Assembly (NCBI RefSeq): GCF_003999995.1 | Contig: NZ_RJAD01000001.1 | Location: 1,550,001 to 1,614,000, forward strand | Source: Microbacterium sulfonylureivorans | GTDB taxonomy: Bacteria; Actinomycetota; Actinomycetes; Actinomycetales; Microbacteriaceae | DNA: 64,000 nucleotides | Direction: 5' to 3' | In this document: in pieces, positions 14,654 through 22,983 of the stretch | Layout: every line of letters starts with the position of its first letter | How positions within the stretch are numbered: position 1 is the stretch's first letter | Notes under the pieces: model-generated | What the model saw: the letters and a program-made list of their open reading frames with translations, nothing else | The model's database searches: none | What the model was told of the DNA's origin: nothing | Translations under genes and position numbers: made by a program

Positions 14654-17600
14654 ATGAAGTCATTCGCGTGGCTCCGCTCGCGTCCGCGCGCTGTGGCGTC
14701 GGTCAGCGTCCTCACGGCCGCCGCCGTGGCCATCACGACCATGGCCTTCGTCTACGAGGGCAATCCCACGACCGAGGTCGACCTCCATGACGGCGGCGTC
14801 TGGGTGACGAAGCAGTCCGCGCTCCTCGTCGGACACTTCAACCACGAGTCGCAGGTGCTCGACGGGGGTCTGCGCACCACCGGTGGGAAGTACGACATCC
14901 TCCAGTCCGGGGCGGACATCCTCGTCGTCGACGAGACCGACTCGAGCATCACCTCGATCGACCCCGCGATGGTGGCTCTGACCGAGTCGGCCGATGTCCC
15001 CGGTGGCGCGAAGGTCGTGCTCGGCGGGTCCACCGTCGCCATCCTCGACCCGTCGGCGGGCGATCTGTGGGTCGTGCCTGCGGCAGCCGTGGGCTCGTTC
15101 GAGGTCGAAGGCGCCGAGCCGATCGCGACCCTCGGCGAGGGAGCGGATGTCGCGGCCGGCGTCGACGGCACCGTCTACGCCGTCTCGGCGGAGGACGCGG
15201 AGCTCGTGACGATCCGCACCGACGCGGAGGGGTCCCCGGCCGAGCCGTCCCGCTCCGCGGTCGAGGGCCTCGACCCGAAGTCGGCCGTCACGGTCTCCGC
15301 GGTCGGCGACCGTGCCGCCATCCTCGACGCCGACGGCGGCGCGCTGTTCGTCGACGGCCGGCGCACCGAGATCGACGGCGGCCGCACCGCCGTCCTGCAG
15401 CAGCCGTCCGCGCAGAGCGACGCTGTGACCCTGGCGACGGACTCCGCTCTCGTCCGAGTACCCCTCGACGGCTCCGACCCGGTGGTCCAGGCCGCCGGGG
15501 CGCAGGGCGATCCGGCGGCCCCCGTCTTCCTCGAGGGATGCGCGTACGCCGCCTGGAACGGGTCGGCCAAGTTCGTCCGCGACTGCGTCGGCGACGCCGA
15601 CGACCTCGCGACCGATGTCGAGGGCGTCCGGGCCTCGTCCGTGCTCCGCTTCCGCGTCAACCGCGATGTCGTCGTGCTCAACGACATCGTCGGCGGCGCG
15701 GCCTGGATGGCCAGCGACAGCATGCAGCGCGTCGACAACTGGAACGAGATCACCCCGCCCGAGGGTGAGGCCGAAGAGGACGAGCAGACCACCGAGGAGA
15801 CCGTCGAGACGACGCTCCCCGAGCGCTCCGAGGTCAACACCCCGCCGGTCGCCACGAACGACAAGTTCGGAGTGCGTCCCGGCCGCACCACCCTGCTGCC
15901 GGTGCTCGACAACGACAGCGATCCCGACGGCGACGTGCTGATCGCCGCGGTGGCCGACGACGGGCCGTCGTTCGGAGAGGTCTCGACCATCGACGACGGG
16001 GCCGCGCTGCAGGTGTCGGTTCCCGAGGACGCCTCCGGGTCGACCTCGTTCACCTACGAGATCGACGACGGTCGCGGCGGCACCGACACGGCCAAGGTGA
16101 CGCTGAACGTGCACGACTGGAGCGAGAACTCGCCCCCGAAGCAGAAGCGCGTCACGACCGTCGTGGTCGAGGCCGGCGGCGTCGCGTCGTACAACGTGCT
16201 GCCCGACTGGATCGACCCAGACGGCGACGACGTGTTCCTGCTGTCGGTGGCCCCTGCGGAGGGCGACGAGGCCGACTTCACCGCCGACGGACGCATCACC
16301 TACCGGGCCGTCGGCGGCACCCAGGGACGCAAGGACGTGCCGATCGTCGTGTCGGACGGCACAGAGCCGTCATCCGGCACCGTTCGCTTCGATGTGCGGC
16401 CGGTGGGTTCGACCGACCCGGTCACGAACGCCGACCGCGTCGTCGTTCAGGCCGGACAGGTCGCCACGGTGGCGCCGGTGGCCAACGACACCAGCTCCGG
16501 CCGCGAACCGCTTCGGCTCGTCCGGGTCGACGAGGTGCCGGGTGCCACCATCACCCCCGACTTCGCCAACAAGACCTTCGCGTTCGTCTCGGACGTCCCG
16601 GGCGACTACTACGTCCAGTACCTCGTCGCCGCCGGTTCGAAGAACGCCGAGGGGCTGGTCCGCGTCCAGGTGCTCCCCGACAAGGACTCGACGGCGCCCC
16701 CGGTGGCGGTGCGCGACGTCGCGCTGCTGCCGAGCGGCGGCGAGGTGCTCGTCAACGTGCTCGTGAACGATTCGGACCCGGCAGGCGGAATCCTCGTCGT
16801 CCAGTCCGTCACGGTCGAGCCGAACTCCGGCATCTCGGTCGCCGTGATCAACCACGAGACGCTGCGCATCAGCGACCAGGCCGCTCTCGGGGCGCAGGTG
16901 CGGATCACCTATCGCGTGTCCAACGGCTCGAAGTCCGCCGAGGGCGAGGTGATCGTCATCCCGATCCCCGCCCCCACCAAGCTTCAGCCACCCGTCGCGA
17001 ACGACGACCAGATCGTGGTGCGGGCGGGCGACGTCGTGAACATCCCCGTGCTCGACAACGACTACCACCCGAACGGCGACGCGATCCACGTCGCCCCCGA
17101 CCTCGTCGCTCCGCTGGTCGACCCGCAGGACGGCGAGATCTTCGTCTCTCAGGACGTCCTGCGCTTCCGCGCGTCCGATGAGCCGGGCACCGTCTACGCC
17201 ACCTACGAGGTGATCGACAGCACCGGCCAGAAGGACGCCGGGTACGTGACGATCCAGGTGCTCCCCGTCAACGAGGAGACGAACGCCGCACCCCGCCCGC
17301 ACGACATCGTGGCGCGGACGCTCGACGGCAGCCAGGTGCGCATCGCGATCCCGCTCGACGGCATCGACGCCGACGGAGACTCCGTCCGGCTGGAGGGCAT
17401 CGCGTCGCCTCCCGGCAAGGGCCGCGTGGTCGAGGTGGGGTCCAACTACGTCGTGTACGAGGCCTTCGACGGGGTCGGCGGGGTCGACGCGTTCACGTAC
17501 CGCGTGCGCGATCGGCTCGGCGCCGAAGCCACCGGGAGCATCCGCGTCGGCATCGCCCCCGCCGAGAGCGCCAACCAGGCGCCGTACGCCGCGAAGGATG

Positions 17601-20600
17601 CGGTCGTCATGCGCCCGGGCCGCACGGTCGCGGTGCCCGTGCGGGCGAACGACTCCGACCCGGACGGCGATGAGATCGCACTGGTGAGCAGCGGGCTGAT
17701 CGTTCCCGACGTCGACGGGCTCGAGGCGGAGGTCCTCGGCGACCGCGTGATCGTCACCGCGCCGGACGAAGAGGTCGAGACCTCGCTCCAGTACACGATC
17801 CGCGATGCGCGGGGGGCGACGGCGAAGGCGGTGCTGCAGATCACCGTGGCCGACGATGTTCCTCTGCTCCGGCCGATCGCCCGCGACGACTACGTGCGCG
17901 CCGCGGACGTCGACGGCGACAGTGTCGACCTGGAGGTGCTCGTCAACGACGAGGACCCCGACGGAACCGTCGACGACCTCTCGGTGTCGGTCGACGACGC
18001 GTCGGCGCGCGCGCTCTCCGACGGCCGGATCCGCGTGACGCTCGACGACACCGACCGCCTGGTGACGTACAAGATCACCGACCGCGACGGGTTCGAGGCA
18101 TCCGCCTTCATCCACGTCCCCTCGCTCTCGTCGCTGCCGCCCACGCTCATCTCGACCGAGGCGATCGAGGTCAAGAGCGGCGAGACGATCGAGATCCCGC
18201 TCAGCGAGTACGTACAGGCCGCGGGCGATGCACGCGTGGTGATCACCGAGGCGGCCAAGGTCAGCGCCGTCAACGCCGACGGAGCGCCTCTCGTCAAGGA
18301 CCAGACGACGCTCGAGTACACGTCGAAGAAGGGCTACTTCGGTCAGGACGCGCTCACTTTCGAGGTCACCGACGGCACCGGCCCCGATGACCCGAAGGGC
18401 CGGAAGGCGACGCTCACGCTCCCGATCACCGTGCTCCCGCCCGACAACCAGCAGCCCGAGTTCACCGACGGCTCGGTGGAGGTCGCGCCCGGCGAGGACC
18501 CGACCTCGCTCGACCTGCGCGCGCTCACCACCGACCCCGACCCCGAAGACCTCGACGGCATGCGCTACGAGATCGTCGGAGGCGCGCCCGACGGGCTGTC
18601 GGCGTCGATCGACAGTCAGGACCTGCGCGTCGGCGCCGATTCCGCGACGCCGAAGGGCACGATCGAGCGACTGACCGTCCGGGTGTCGGACGGCGAGACC
18701 GACCCCGTCGAGGGCACTGTCACGGTGCGCGTGACCGCGTCGACGCGTGAGCTCGCGACGGCCAACGACGACATCGTCGACGAGGCCCACCAGGGCGACA
18801 CCGTGTCCGTGCCGGTGCTGGGCAACGACGTCAACCCGTTCCCCGAGACGCCATTGAAGATCATCGACGTCCAGACCGAGACGGGCGACGGCGCCTCGGA
18901 GATCGCCGGCGACGAGGTGCGCGTCACCCCGGACGCCGACTTCTTCGGGACCATGGTCGTGCGCTACCGCGTGGAGGATGCCACCGGAGACCCCGACCGG
19001 CAGGTCGAAGGCCGGATCCGTCTGACCGTGCAGGGCAGGCCCGATGCTCCGGGCACGCCGAGCGTGTCGAGCGTGCAGGACCGCACGGTGGTGCTGTCGT
19101 GGACGCCTCCCGCGAACAACGGCGCCGAGATCACGCACTACGAGGTGTCGTCGACGGCTGGCACGTACACGAAGGAGTGCGCGTCGACGACGTGCACCCT
19201 CGACGGCCTGACGAACAACGTCGAGTACAACTTCGTCGTAATAGCCGTCAACCGCGTCGGCTCGTCCGACCCCTCGGCCGCGTCGCCGCCCGCACGTCCC
19301 GACGCGCGCCCCGATACGCCGCAGCCGCCGGCGCTCGTCTTCGGCGACCAGAGTCTCACCGTGTCGTGGGTGACGCCGACGACCCCGGGTTCGCCCGTCG
19401 AGAAGTTCACACTCGAGATCTCGCCGGCCCCGCCGTCGGGCATCGTGCAGAAGAGCGAGCTCACGGGCAACTCCGTCGTGTGGGACGGCCTCGAGAACGG
19501 CGTGGCCTACCAGGTGCGCGTACGGGCGCACAACCGCGCGCCCGACCCCTCGAGCTGGAGCGGGTGGTCGGCTTCCGAGATCCCCGCGCGGGCACCGGAT
19601 GCCGCAGCCGCCCCGACCACGGAGCGCCTCGACCCCGTCGGCGCCCAGGCGCAGATGCGCGTGTCGTGGAGCGCTCCCGCCAACAACGGCGATGCCATCG
19701 CCGAGTACCGCCTGAACGTGATCCGCGGCGGCGCGGTGGTGAACACGATTGCCGGCATCCCCGGCGGCCAGACGTCGCAGGCTCTCGCGATCGACGCCTC
19801 GACGACGGACTACACCTTCACCGTCGCGGCCCGCAACAAGGCGGGCTGGGGCGCCGACAGCGCGCCGTCCGCACCGCGCCGGGCCTTCACGCCGCCGGGA
19901 GCGCCGACGAACGTCCAGGCCTCGACGCCCAGCGGCGACAGCGCCATCGTGGTGACCTACGACCCGGCGCCGGGCAACGGCGCGAACGCCAGCGAACTCG
20001 GGTACGAGTACTCGCTCAACGGCGGCGGCTGGCAGGCGAACTGGGACGGCCGCACGATCGGCGGCCTGAACAACGGCACCGACTACACGGTCCGCGTCCG
20101 CGCGTACACGGCCCTGGACGGCGTCCGCTACGACGGTGCCGAGTCGGCGCCGTCGGGCGTCGCACGACCCTACGGTCCGGTGCGCAACCCGACGGTGACG
20201 GCGGCGCGCAGCGGGGACGGGCGCGACATCACGTTCACCTGGCGGGCTCCCGATCCGAACGGCCGCGCCATCTCGCAGATGCAGATCCGCATCGACGGCG
20301 GCAACTGGCAGAACGTGAACAACAACGGGTCACGCGACAACCGGTACGGCTACAGCGAGACCCACAGGATCGAGGCTCGCGCGCAGGATGCCGCGGGCCA
20401 GTGGTCCAACGTCGTGGCGGACCAGGCGACCACGGTCGCGGCGCCCGTGCCGAAAGCCGTGACCGGCAAGGGGCAGTCCGGGGACTGGCCCGGCGAGTGC
20501 ACGACGTACTCCTGCGCCTACATGAAGGTGACCGTGTCGGACTTCCCGGCGGGCAACTACGTCATGCGGTGCAATGACGACGCCTCGGGGACGTGGGGCA

Positions 20601-20725
20601 CCAGAACGTACGCGGTGCCGGAGAACGGCACGGTGCAGCTCACGTGCTACTACGGCAACCCCGGCCGCAAGGCGTGGGTGTCGATCGACGGCTGGGGTGC
20701 CGCCGATCCGATCACCTGGTACTAG
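14654..20725 (+). CDS. Giant membrane-anchored surface protein with Ig-like and fibronectin III repeats
   Basis: Predicted 2023-residue protein. A basic N-terminus and one hydrophobic segment (about residues 15-34) act as signal anchor; the rest would be extracellular. Residues about 40-390 look like a repeat fold of beta-propeller type, followed by an acidic Thr/Glu linker. From about 396 to 1455 there are roughly eleven Ig/cadherin-like (Big_9/VCBS-like) repeats marked by N-D-x-F...VLDNDSDPDGD motifs that suggest calcium binding. Residues about 1460-1920 are five fibronectin III domains (VVLSWTPPANNGAEITHYEV). A C-terminal domain of about 90 residues has four Cys (GECTTYSC, MRCND, LTCYYG). 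There is no LPXTG motif. It is first in the locus, 39 nt before moxR. Probably an adhesin or wall-associated scaffold. Confidence 0.85.
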   Translation: MKSFAWLRSRPRAVASVSVLTAAAVAITTMAFVYEGNPTTEVDLHDGGVWVTKQSALLVGHFNHESQVLDGGLRTTGGKYDILQSGADILVVDETDSSITSIDPAMVALTESADVPGGAKVVLGGSTVAILDPSAGDLWVVPAAAVGSFEVEGAEPIATLGEGADVAAGVDGTVYAVSAEDAELVTIRTDAEGSPAEPSRSAVEGLDPKSAVTVSAVGDRAAILDADGGALFVDGRRTEIDGGRTAVLQQPSAQSDAVTLATDSALVRVPLDGSDPVVQAAGAQGDPAAPVFLEGCAYAAWNGSAKFVRDCVGDADDLATDVEGVRASSVLRFRVNRDVVVLNDIVGGAAWMASDSMQRVDNWNEITPPEGEAEEDEQTTEETVETTLPERSEVNTPPVATNDKFGVRPGRTTLLPVLDNDSDPDGDVLIAAVADDGPSFGEVSTIDDGAALQVSVPEDASGSTSFTYEIDDGRGGTDTAKVTLNVHDWSENSPPKQKRVTTVVVEAGGVASYNVLPDWIDPDGDDVFLLSVAPAEGDEADFTADGRITYRAVGGTQGRKDVPIVVSDGTEPSSGTVRFDVRPVGSTDPVTNADRVVVQAGQVATVAPVANDTSSGREPLRLVRVDEVPGATITPDFANKTFAFVSDVPGDYYVQYLVAAGSKNAEGLVRVQVLPDKDSTAPPVAVRDVALLPSGGEVLVNVLVNDSDPAGGILVVQSVTVEPNSGISVAVINHETLRISDQAALGAQVRITYRVSNGSKSAEGEVIVIPIPAPTKLQPPVANDDQIVVRAGDVVNIPVLDNDYHPNGDAIHVAPDLVAPLVDPQDGEIFVSQDVLRFRASDEPGTVYATYEVIDSTGQKDAGYVTIQVLPVNEETNAAPRPHDIVARTLDGSQVRIAIPLDGIDADGDSVRLEGIASPPGKGRVVEVGSNYVVYEAFDGVGGVDAFTYRVRDRLGAEATGSIRVGIAPAESANQAPYAAKDAVVMRPGRTVAVPVRANDSDPDGDEIALVSSGLIVPDVDGLEAEVLGDRVIVTAPDEEVETSLQYTIRDARGATAKAVLQITVADDVPLLRPIARDDYVRAADVDGDSVDLEVLVNDEDPDGTVDDLSVSVDDASARALSDGRIRVTLDDTDRLVTYKITDRDGFEASAFIHVPSLSSLPPTLISTEAIEVKSGETIEIPLSEYVQAAGDARVVITEAAKVSAVNADGAPLVKDQTTLEYTSKKGYFGQDALTFEVTDGTGPDDPKGRKATLTLPITVLPPDNQQPEFTDGSVEVAPGEDPTSLDLRALTTDPDPEDLDGMRYEIVGGAPDGLSASIDSQDLRVGADSATPKGTIERLTVRVSDGETDPVEGTVTVRVTASTRELATANDDIVDEAHQGDTVSVPVLGNDVNPFPETPLKIIDVQTETGDGASEIAGDEVRVTPDADFFGTMVVRYRVEDATGDPDRQVEGRIRLTVQGRPDAPGTPSVSSVQDRTVVLSWTPPANNGAEITHYEVSSTAGTYTKECASTTCTLDGLTNNVEYNFVVIAVNRVGSSDPSAASPPARPDARPDTPQPPALVFGDQSLTVSWVTPTTPGSPVEKFTLEISPAPPSGIVQKSELTGNSVVWDGLENGVAYQVRVRAHNRAPDPSSWSGWSASEIPARAPDAAAAPTTERLDPVGAQAQMRVSWSAPANNGDAIAEYRLNVIRGGAVVNTIAGIPGGQTSQALAIDASTTDYTFTVAARNKAGWGADSAPSAPRRAFTPPGAPTNVQASTPSGDSAIVVTYDPAPGNGANASELGYEYSLNGGGWQANWDGRTIGGLNNGTDYTVRVRAYTALDGVRYDGAESAPSGVARPYGPVRNPTVTAARSGDGRDITFTWRAPDPNGRAISQMQIRIDGGNWQNVNNNGSRDNRYGYSETHRIEARAQDAAGQWSNVVADQATTVAAPVPKAVTGKGQSGDWPGECTTYSCAYMKVTVSDFPAGNYVMRCNDDASGTWGTRTYAVPENGTVQLTCYYGNPGRKAWVSIDGWGAADPITWY

Positions 20726-20764
20726 CGGCCAGACGATGAGAACGAGAACGGACAGGACGACACG

Positions 20765-21736
20765 ATGACCATGACCCCCGAACAGGCCGCCTGGTTCCAG
20801 GGGACCTTCGCCCGGCTCGTCGACAACGTCGACCGCGCGCTCCTCGGCAAGCGCGAGGTGGTCGGCCTGGCGCTCAGCGCGATGCTCGCCGAGGGTCACG
20901 TGCTCCTCGAAGACGCCCCGGGCACCGGCAAGACGAGCCTCGCCAAGGCGCTCGCCGCGACAGTGCAGGGCACGAGCAGCCGCATCCAGTTCACCCCCGA
21001 CCTGCTGCCCTCCGACGTGACCGGCGTGACGATCTACGACCAGACCTCGCACCGATTCGAGTTCCACAAGGGTCCGGTGTTCGCGTCGATCGTCCTCGCG
21101 GACGAGATCAACCGCGCCTCGCCGAAGACGCAGTCGGCGCTCCTCGAGGTGATGGAGGAGTCCCGTGTCACGGTCGACGGCGTCACGCACGAGGCGGGCC
21201 GTCCGTTCCTCGTGATCGCGACGCAGAACCCGATCGAGCAGGCCGGCACCTACAAGCTCCCCGAGGCGCAGCTCGACCGCTTCCTCATCCGCACGTCGAT
21301 CGGCTACCCCGACCTCGCGGCCGCCGAGCGCATCCTCGCCGGGGCGGCCGACCGCAACCCGTCGGCGAGCCTGTCCGCGATCATCACGACGGGAGCCGTC
21401 GCCGACATGGCCGACCTGGCCTCGACGGTGCACGTCGAGGCAGCGGTGCTGCGCTACACGGCGCAGCTCGCCGAGGCGACCCGAGCGGATGCCGCGACCC
21501 GCCTGGGGGTGTCGGTCCGAGGCTCGCTCGCCATGATCCGCATCGCGAAGGTCTGGGCTGCGGCGCAGGGCCGTCACTTCGTCACTCCCGACGACATCAA
21601 GGCGCTCGCCGCGGCGGTGTGGACGCACCGTTTGGTGCTCGACCCCGAGGCCGAGTTCGCCGGAACGTCCGCCGAGACCGTGATCTCGCGCGTGATGGAG
21701 GACGTCGCAGCGCCGCAGGCGAGGTCCGCGGCCTGA
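20765..21736 (+). CDS. MoxR family AAA+ ATPase
   Basis: Predicted 323-residue cytoplasmic AAA+ ATPase. Walker A is EDAPGTGKTSLAKALA (about 48-63) and Walker B VLADEINRASPKTQSALLE; ATQNPIEQAGTYKLPEAQLD is the MoxR sensor-1 hallmark. MoxR ATPases act as chaperones for the maturation or insertion of partner proteins and are usually encoded with a DUF58 and a transglutaminase-like protein, exactly as here. The stop overlaps the next start (TGATG at 21734-21738). Two in-frame ATGs occur at 20765 and 20771; the first is used. Confidence 0.93.
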   Translation: MTMTPEQAAWFQGTFARLVDNVDRALLGKREVVGLALSAMLAEGHVLLEDAPGTGKTSLAKALAATVQGTSSRIQFTPDLLPSDVTGVTIYDQTSHRFEFHKGPVFASIVLADEINRASPKTQSALLEVMEESRVTVDGVTHEAGRPFLVIATQNPIEQAGTYKLPEAQLDRFLIRTSIGYPDLAAAERILAGAADRNPSASLSAIITTGAVADMADLASTVHVEAAVLRYTAQLAEATRADAATRLGVSVRGSLAMIRIAKVWAAAQGRHFVTPDDIKALAAAVWTHRLVLDPEAEFAGTSAETVISRVMEDVAAPQARSAA

Positions 21737-22983
21737 TGACGACGGAAGCACTCGGCTCGGCGGTCCGCTCGCAGGACCGCCGGGAGTGGTGGGGCGAGAT
21801 CGCCGCCCGCGTCGCGCGACGGCTGCGCGGCGTGCTCGGCGTCGTCCGCCCTGCCGCCTGGGTGCTGATCGCCGGTGCAGCGGTGCTGTGGATCGCGGGG
21901 CCTTCGCTCGGCTGGTGGGAGCTCACCGTCGCCGCGGTCGTCCTCACCGTGCTTCTCGCGCTGTGCGCGCTGTTCCTCATCGGCCGGACCGCCTACGACG
22001 TGACCCTCGACCTCACGCGCACCCGCGTCATCGTGGGGGAGCGGGCGGTCGGGGCGCTGACGCTGTCGAACTCCGGAGGTCGCGCCATCCTCCCGTCCCG
22101 CGTGGTGCTGCCGGTCGGCGCCGGGCGCGGCGAGTTCGAGGTGAACCGCCTCGCCCCGGGTGCGTCGGCCGAGGAGCTCTTCGCCATCCCGACGACACGG
22201 CGGGCGGTCGTCGCCGTCGGTCCGGTGAGCGTCGTGCGCGGCGACCCCCTCGGGCTGTTCGAGCGCGTGCACCGCAAGGACGAGCCGGTCGACCTCTTCG
22301 TCCACCCGCGCACGGTGCGCTTCGACGGGCAGTCGCTCGGCTTCCTCCGCGACCTGGAGGGGCTCCCGGCCACCGATCTGTCGCGCGACGACGTGTCGTT
22401 CCACGCCCTGCGCGAGTACCAGCCGGGCGACGACCTGCGCCACGTGCACTGGAAGTCGACGGCCCGCACCGGAACCGTGATGGTCCGCCAGTACGAGGAG
22501 ACACGCCGATCGCACTTCGTGATCGGCCTGTCGACGCATCCGGGCGAGTACCGCGACGACGAGGAGTTCGAGCTCGCGGTGTCGGCGGCCGGGTCGCTGG
22601 GCCTGCGCGCCCTGCGCGACTCGCAGCGGGTCGAGGTGCGGGTGCAGGAGCGCGCGCTGCCGTCGGGCACCGGCAAGCAGTTCCTCGACTCGCTGTCGGG
22701 GGTCGTGCACTCGCGGCCCCGCGCCGGCGGTGTCGTCGACCTCGCCGGCAACGTGGCGGCGACCCTGCCCCTGGCGAGCGTGGTCGTGCTGGTGTGCGGC
22801 AGCGGCGTCGACGCCAACAGCCTCCGCGCGGCCTGCGCGCGACTGCCCTTCGGGGCCCGCACCCTCGCGGTCGTGGCCGAGGCGGGGTCGACCCCGGCGC
22901 TGCGCCGGATCGGCGACGCGGACGTCGTGACCGTCGGCTCGCTCGAGCAGCTTCCCGCGGCGCTGCGGAAGGTGCTCTCGTGA
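21736..22983 (+). CDS. DUF58 domain membrane protein
   Basis: Predicted 415-residue protein with two adjacent membrane segments (about residues 38-76) and a large cytoplasmic part containing the DUF58 core EYQPGDDLRHVHWKSTART (about 230-248), the family signature. DUF58 proteins are partners of MoxR ATPases and have a von Willebrand A-like fold; their exact role is not established. It overlaps moxR by 1 nt and the next gene by 4 nt, so the three are translationally coupled. Confidence 0.9.
   Translation: MTTEALGSAVRSQDRREWWGEIAARVARRLRGVLGVVRPAAWVLIAGAAVLWIAGPSLGWWELTVAAVVLTVLLALCALFLIGRTAYDVTLDLTRTRVIVGERAVGALTLSNSGGRAILPSRVVLPVGAGRGEFEVNRLAPGASAEELFAIPTTRRAVVAVGPVSVVRGDPLGLFERVHRKDEPVDLFVHPRTVRFDGQSLGFLRDLEGLPATDLSRDDVSFHALREYQPGDDLRHVHWKSTARTGTVMVRQYEETRRSHFVIGLSTHPGEYRDDEEFELAVSAAGSLGLRALRDSQRVEVRVQERALPSGTGKQFLDSLSGVVHSRPRAGGVVDLAGNVAATLPLASVVVLVCGSGVDANSLRAACARLPFGARTLAVVAEAGSTPALRRIGDADVVTVGSLEQLPAALRKVLS

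Noticed and set aside
16370..19531. Long minus-strand open frame inside the giant surface protein gene
   Set aside because: Translation is a low-complexity Arg/His/Val string; the plus-strand protein has regular domain repeats across the same bases.
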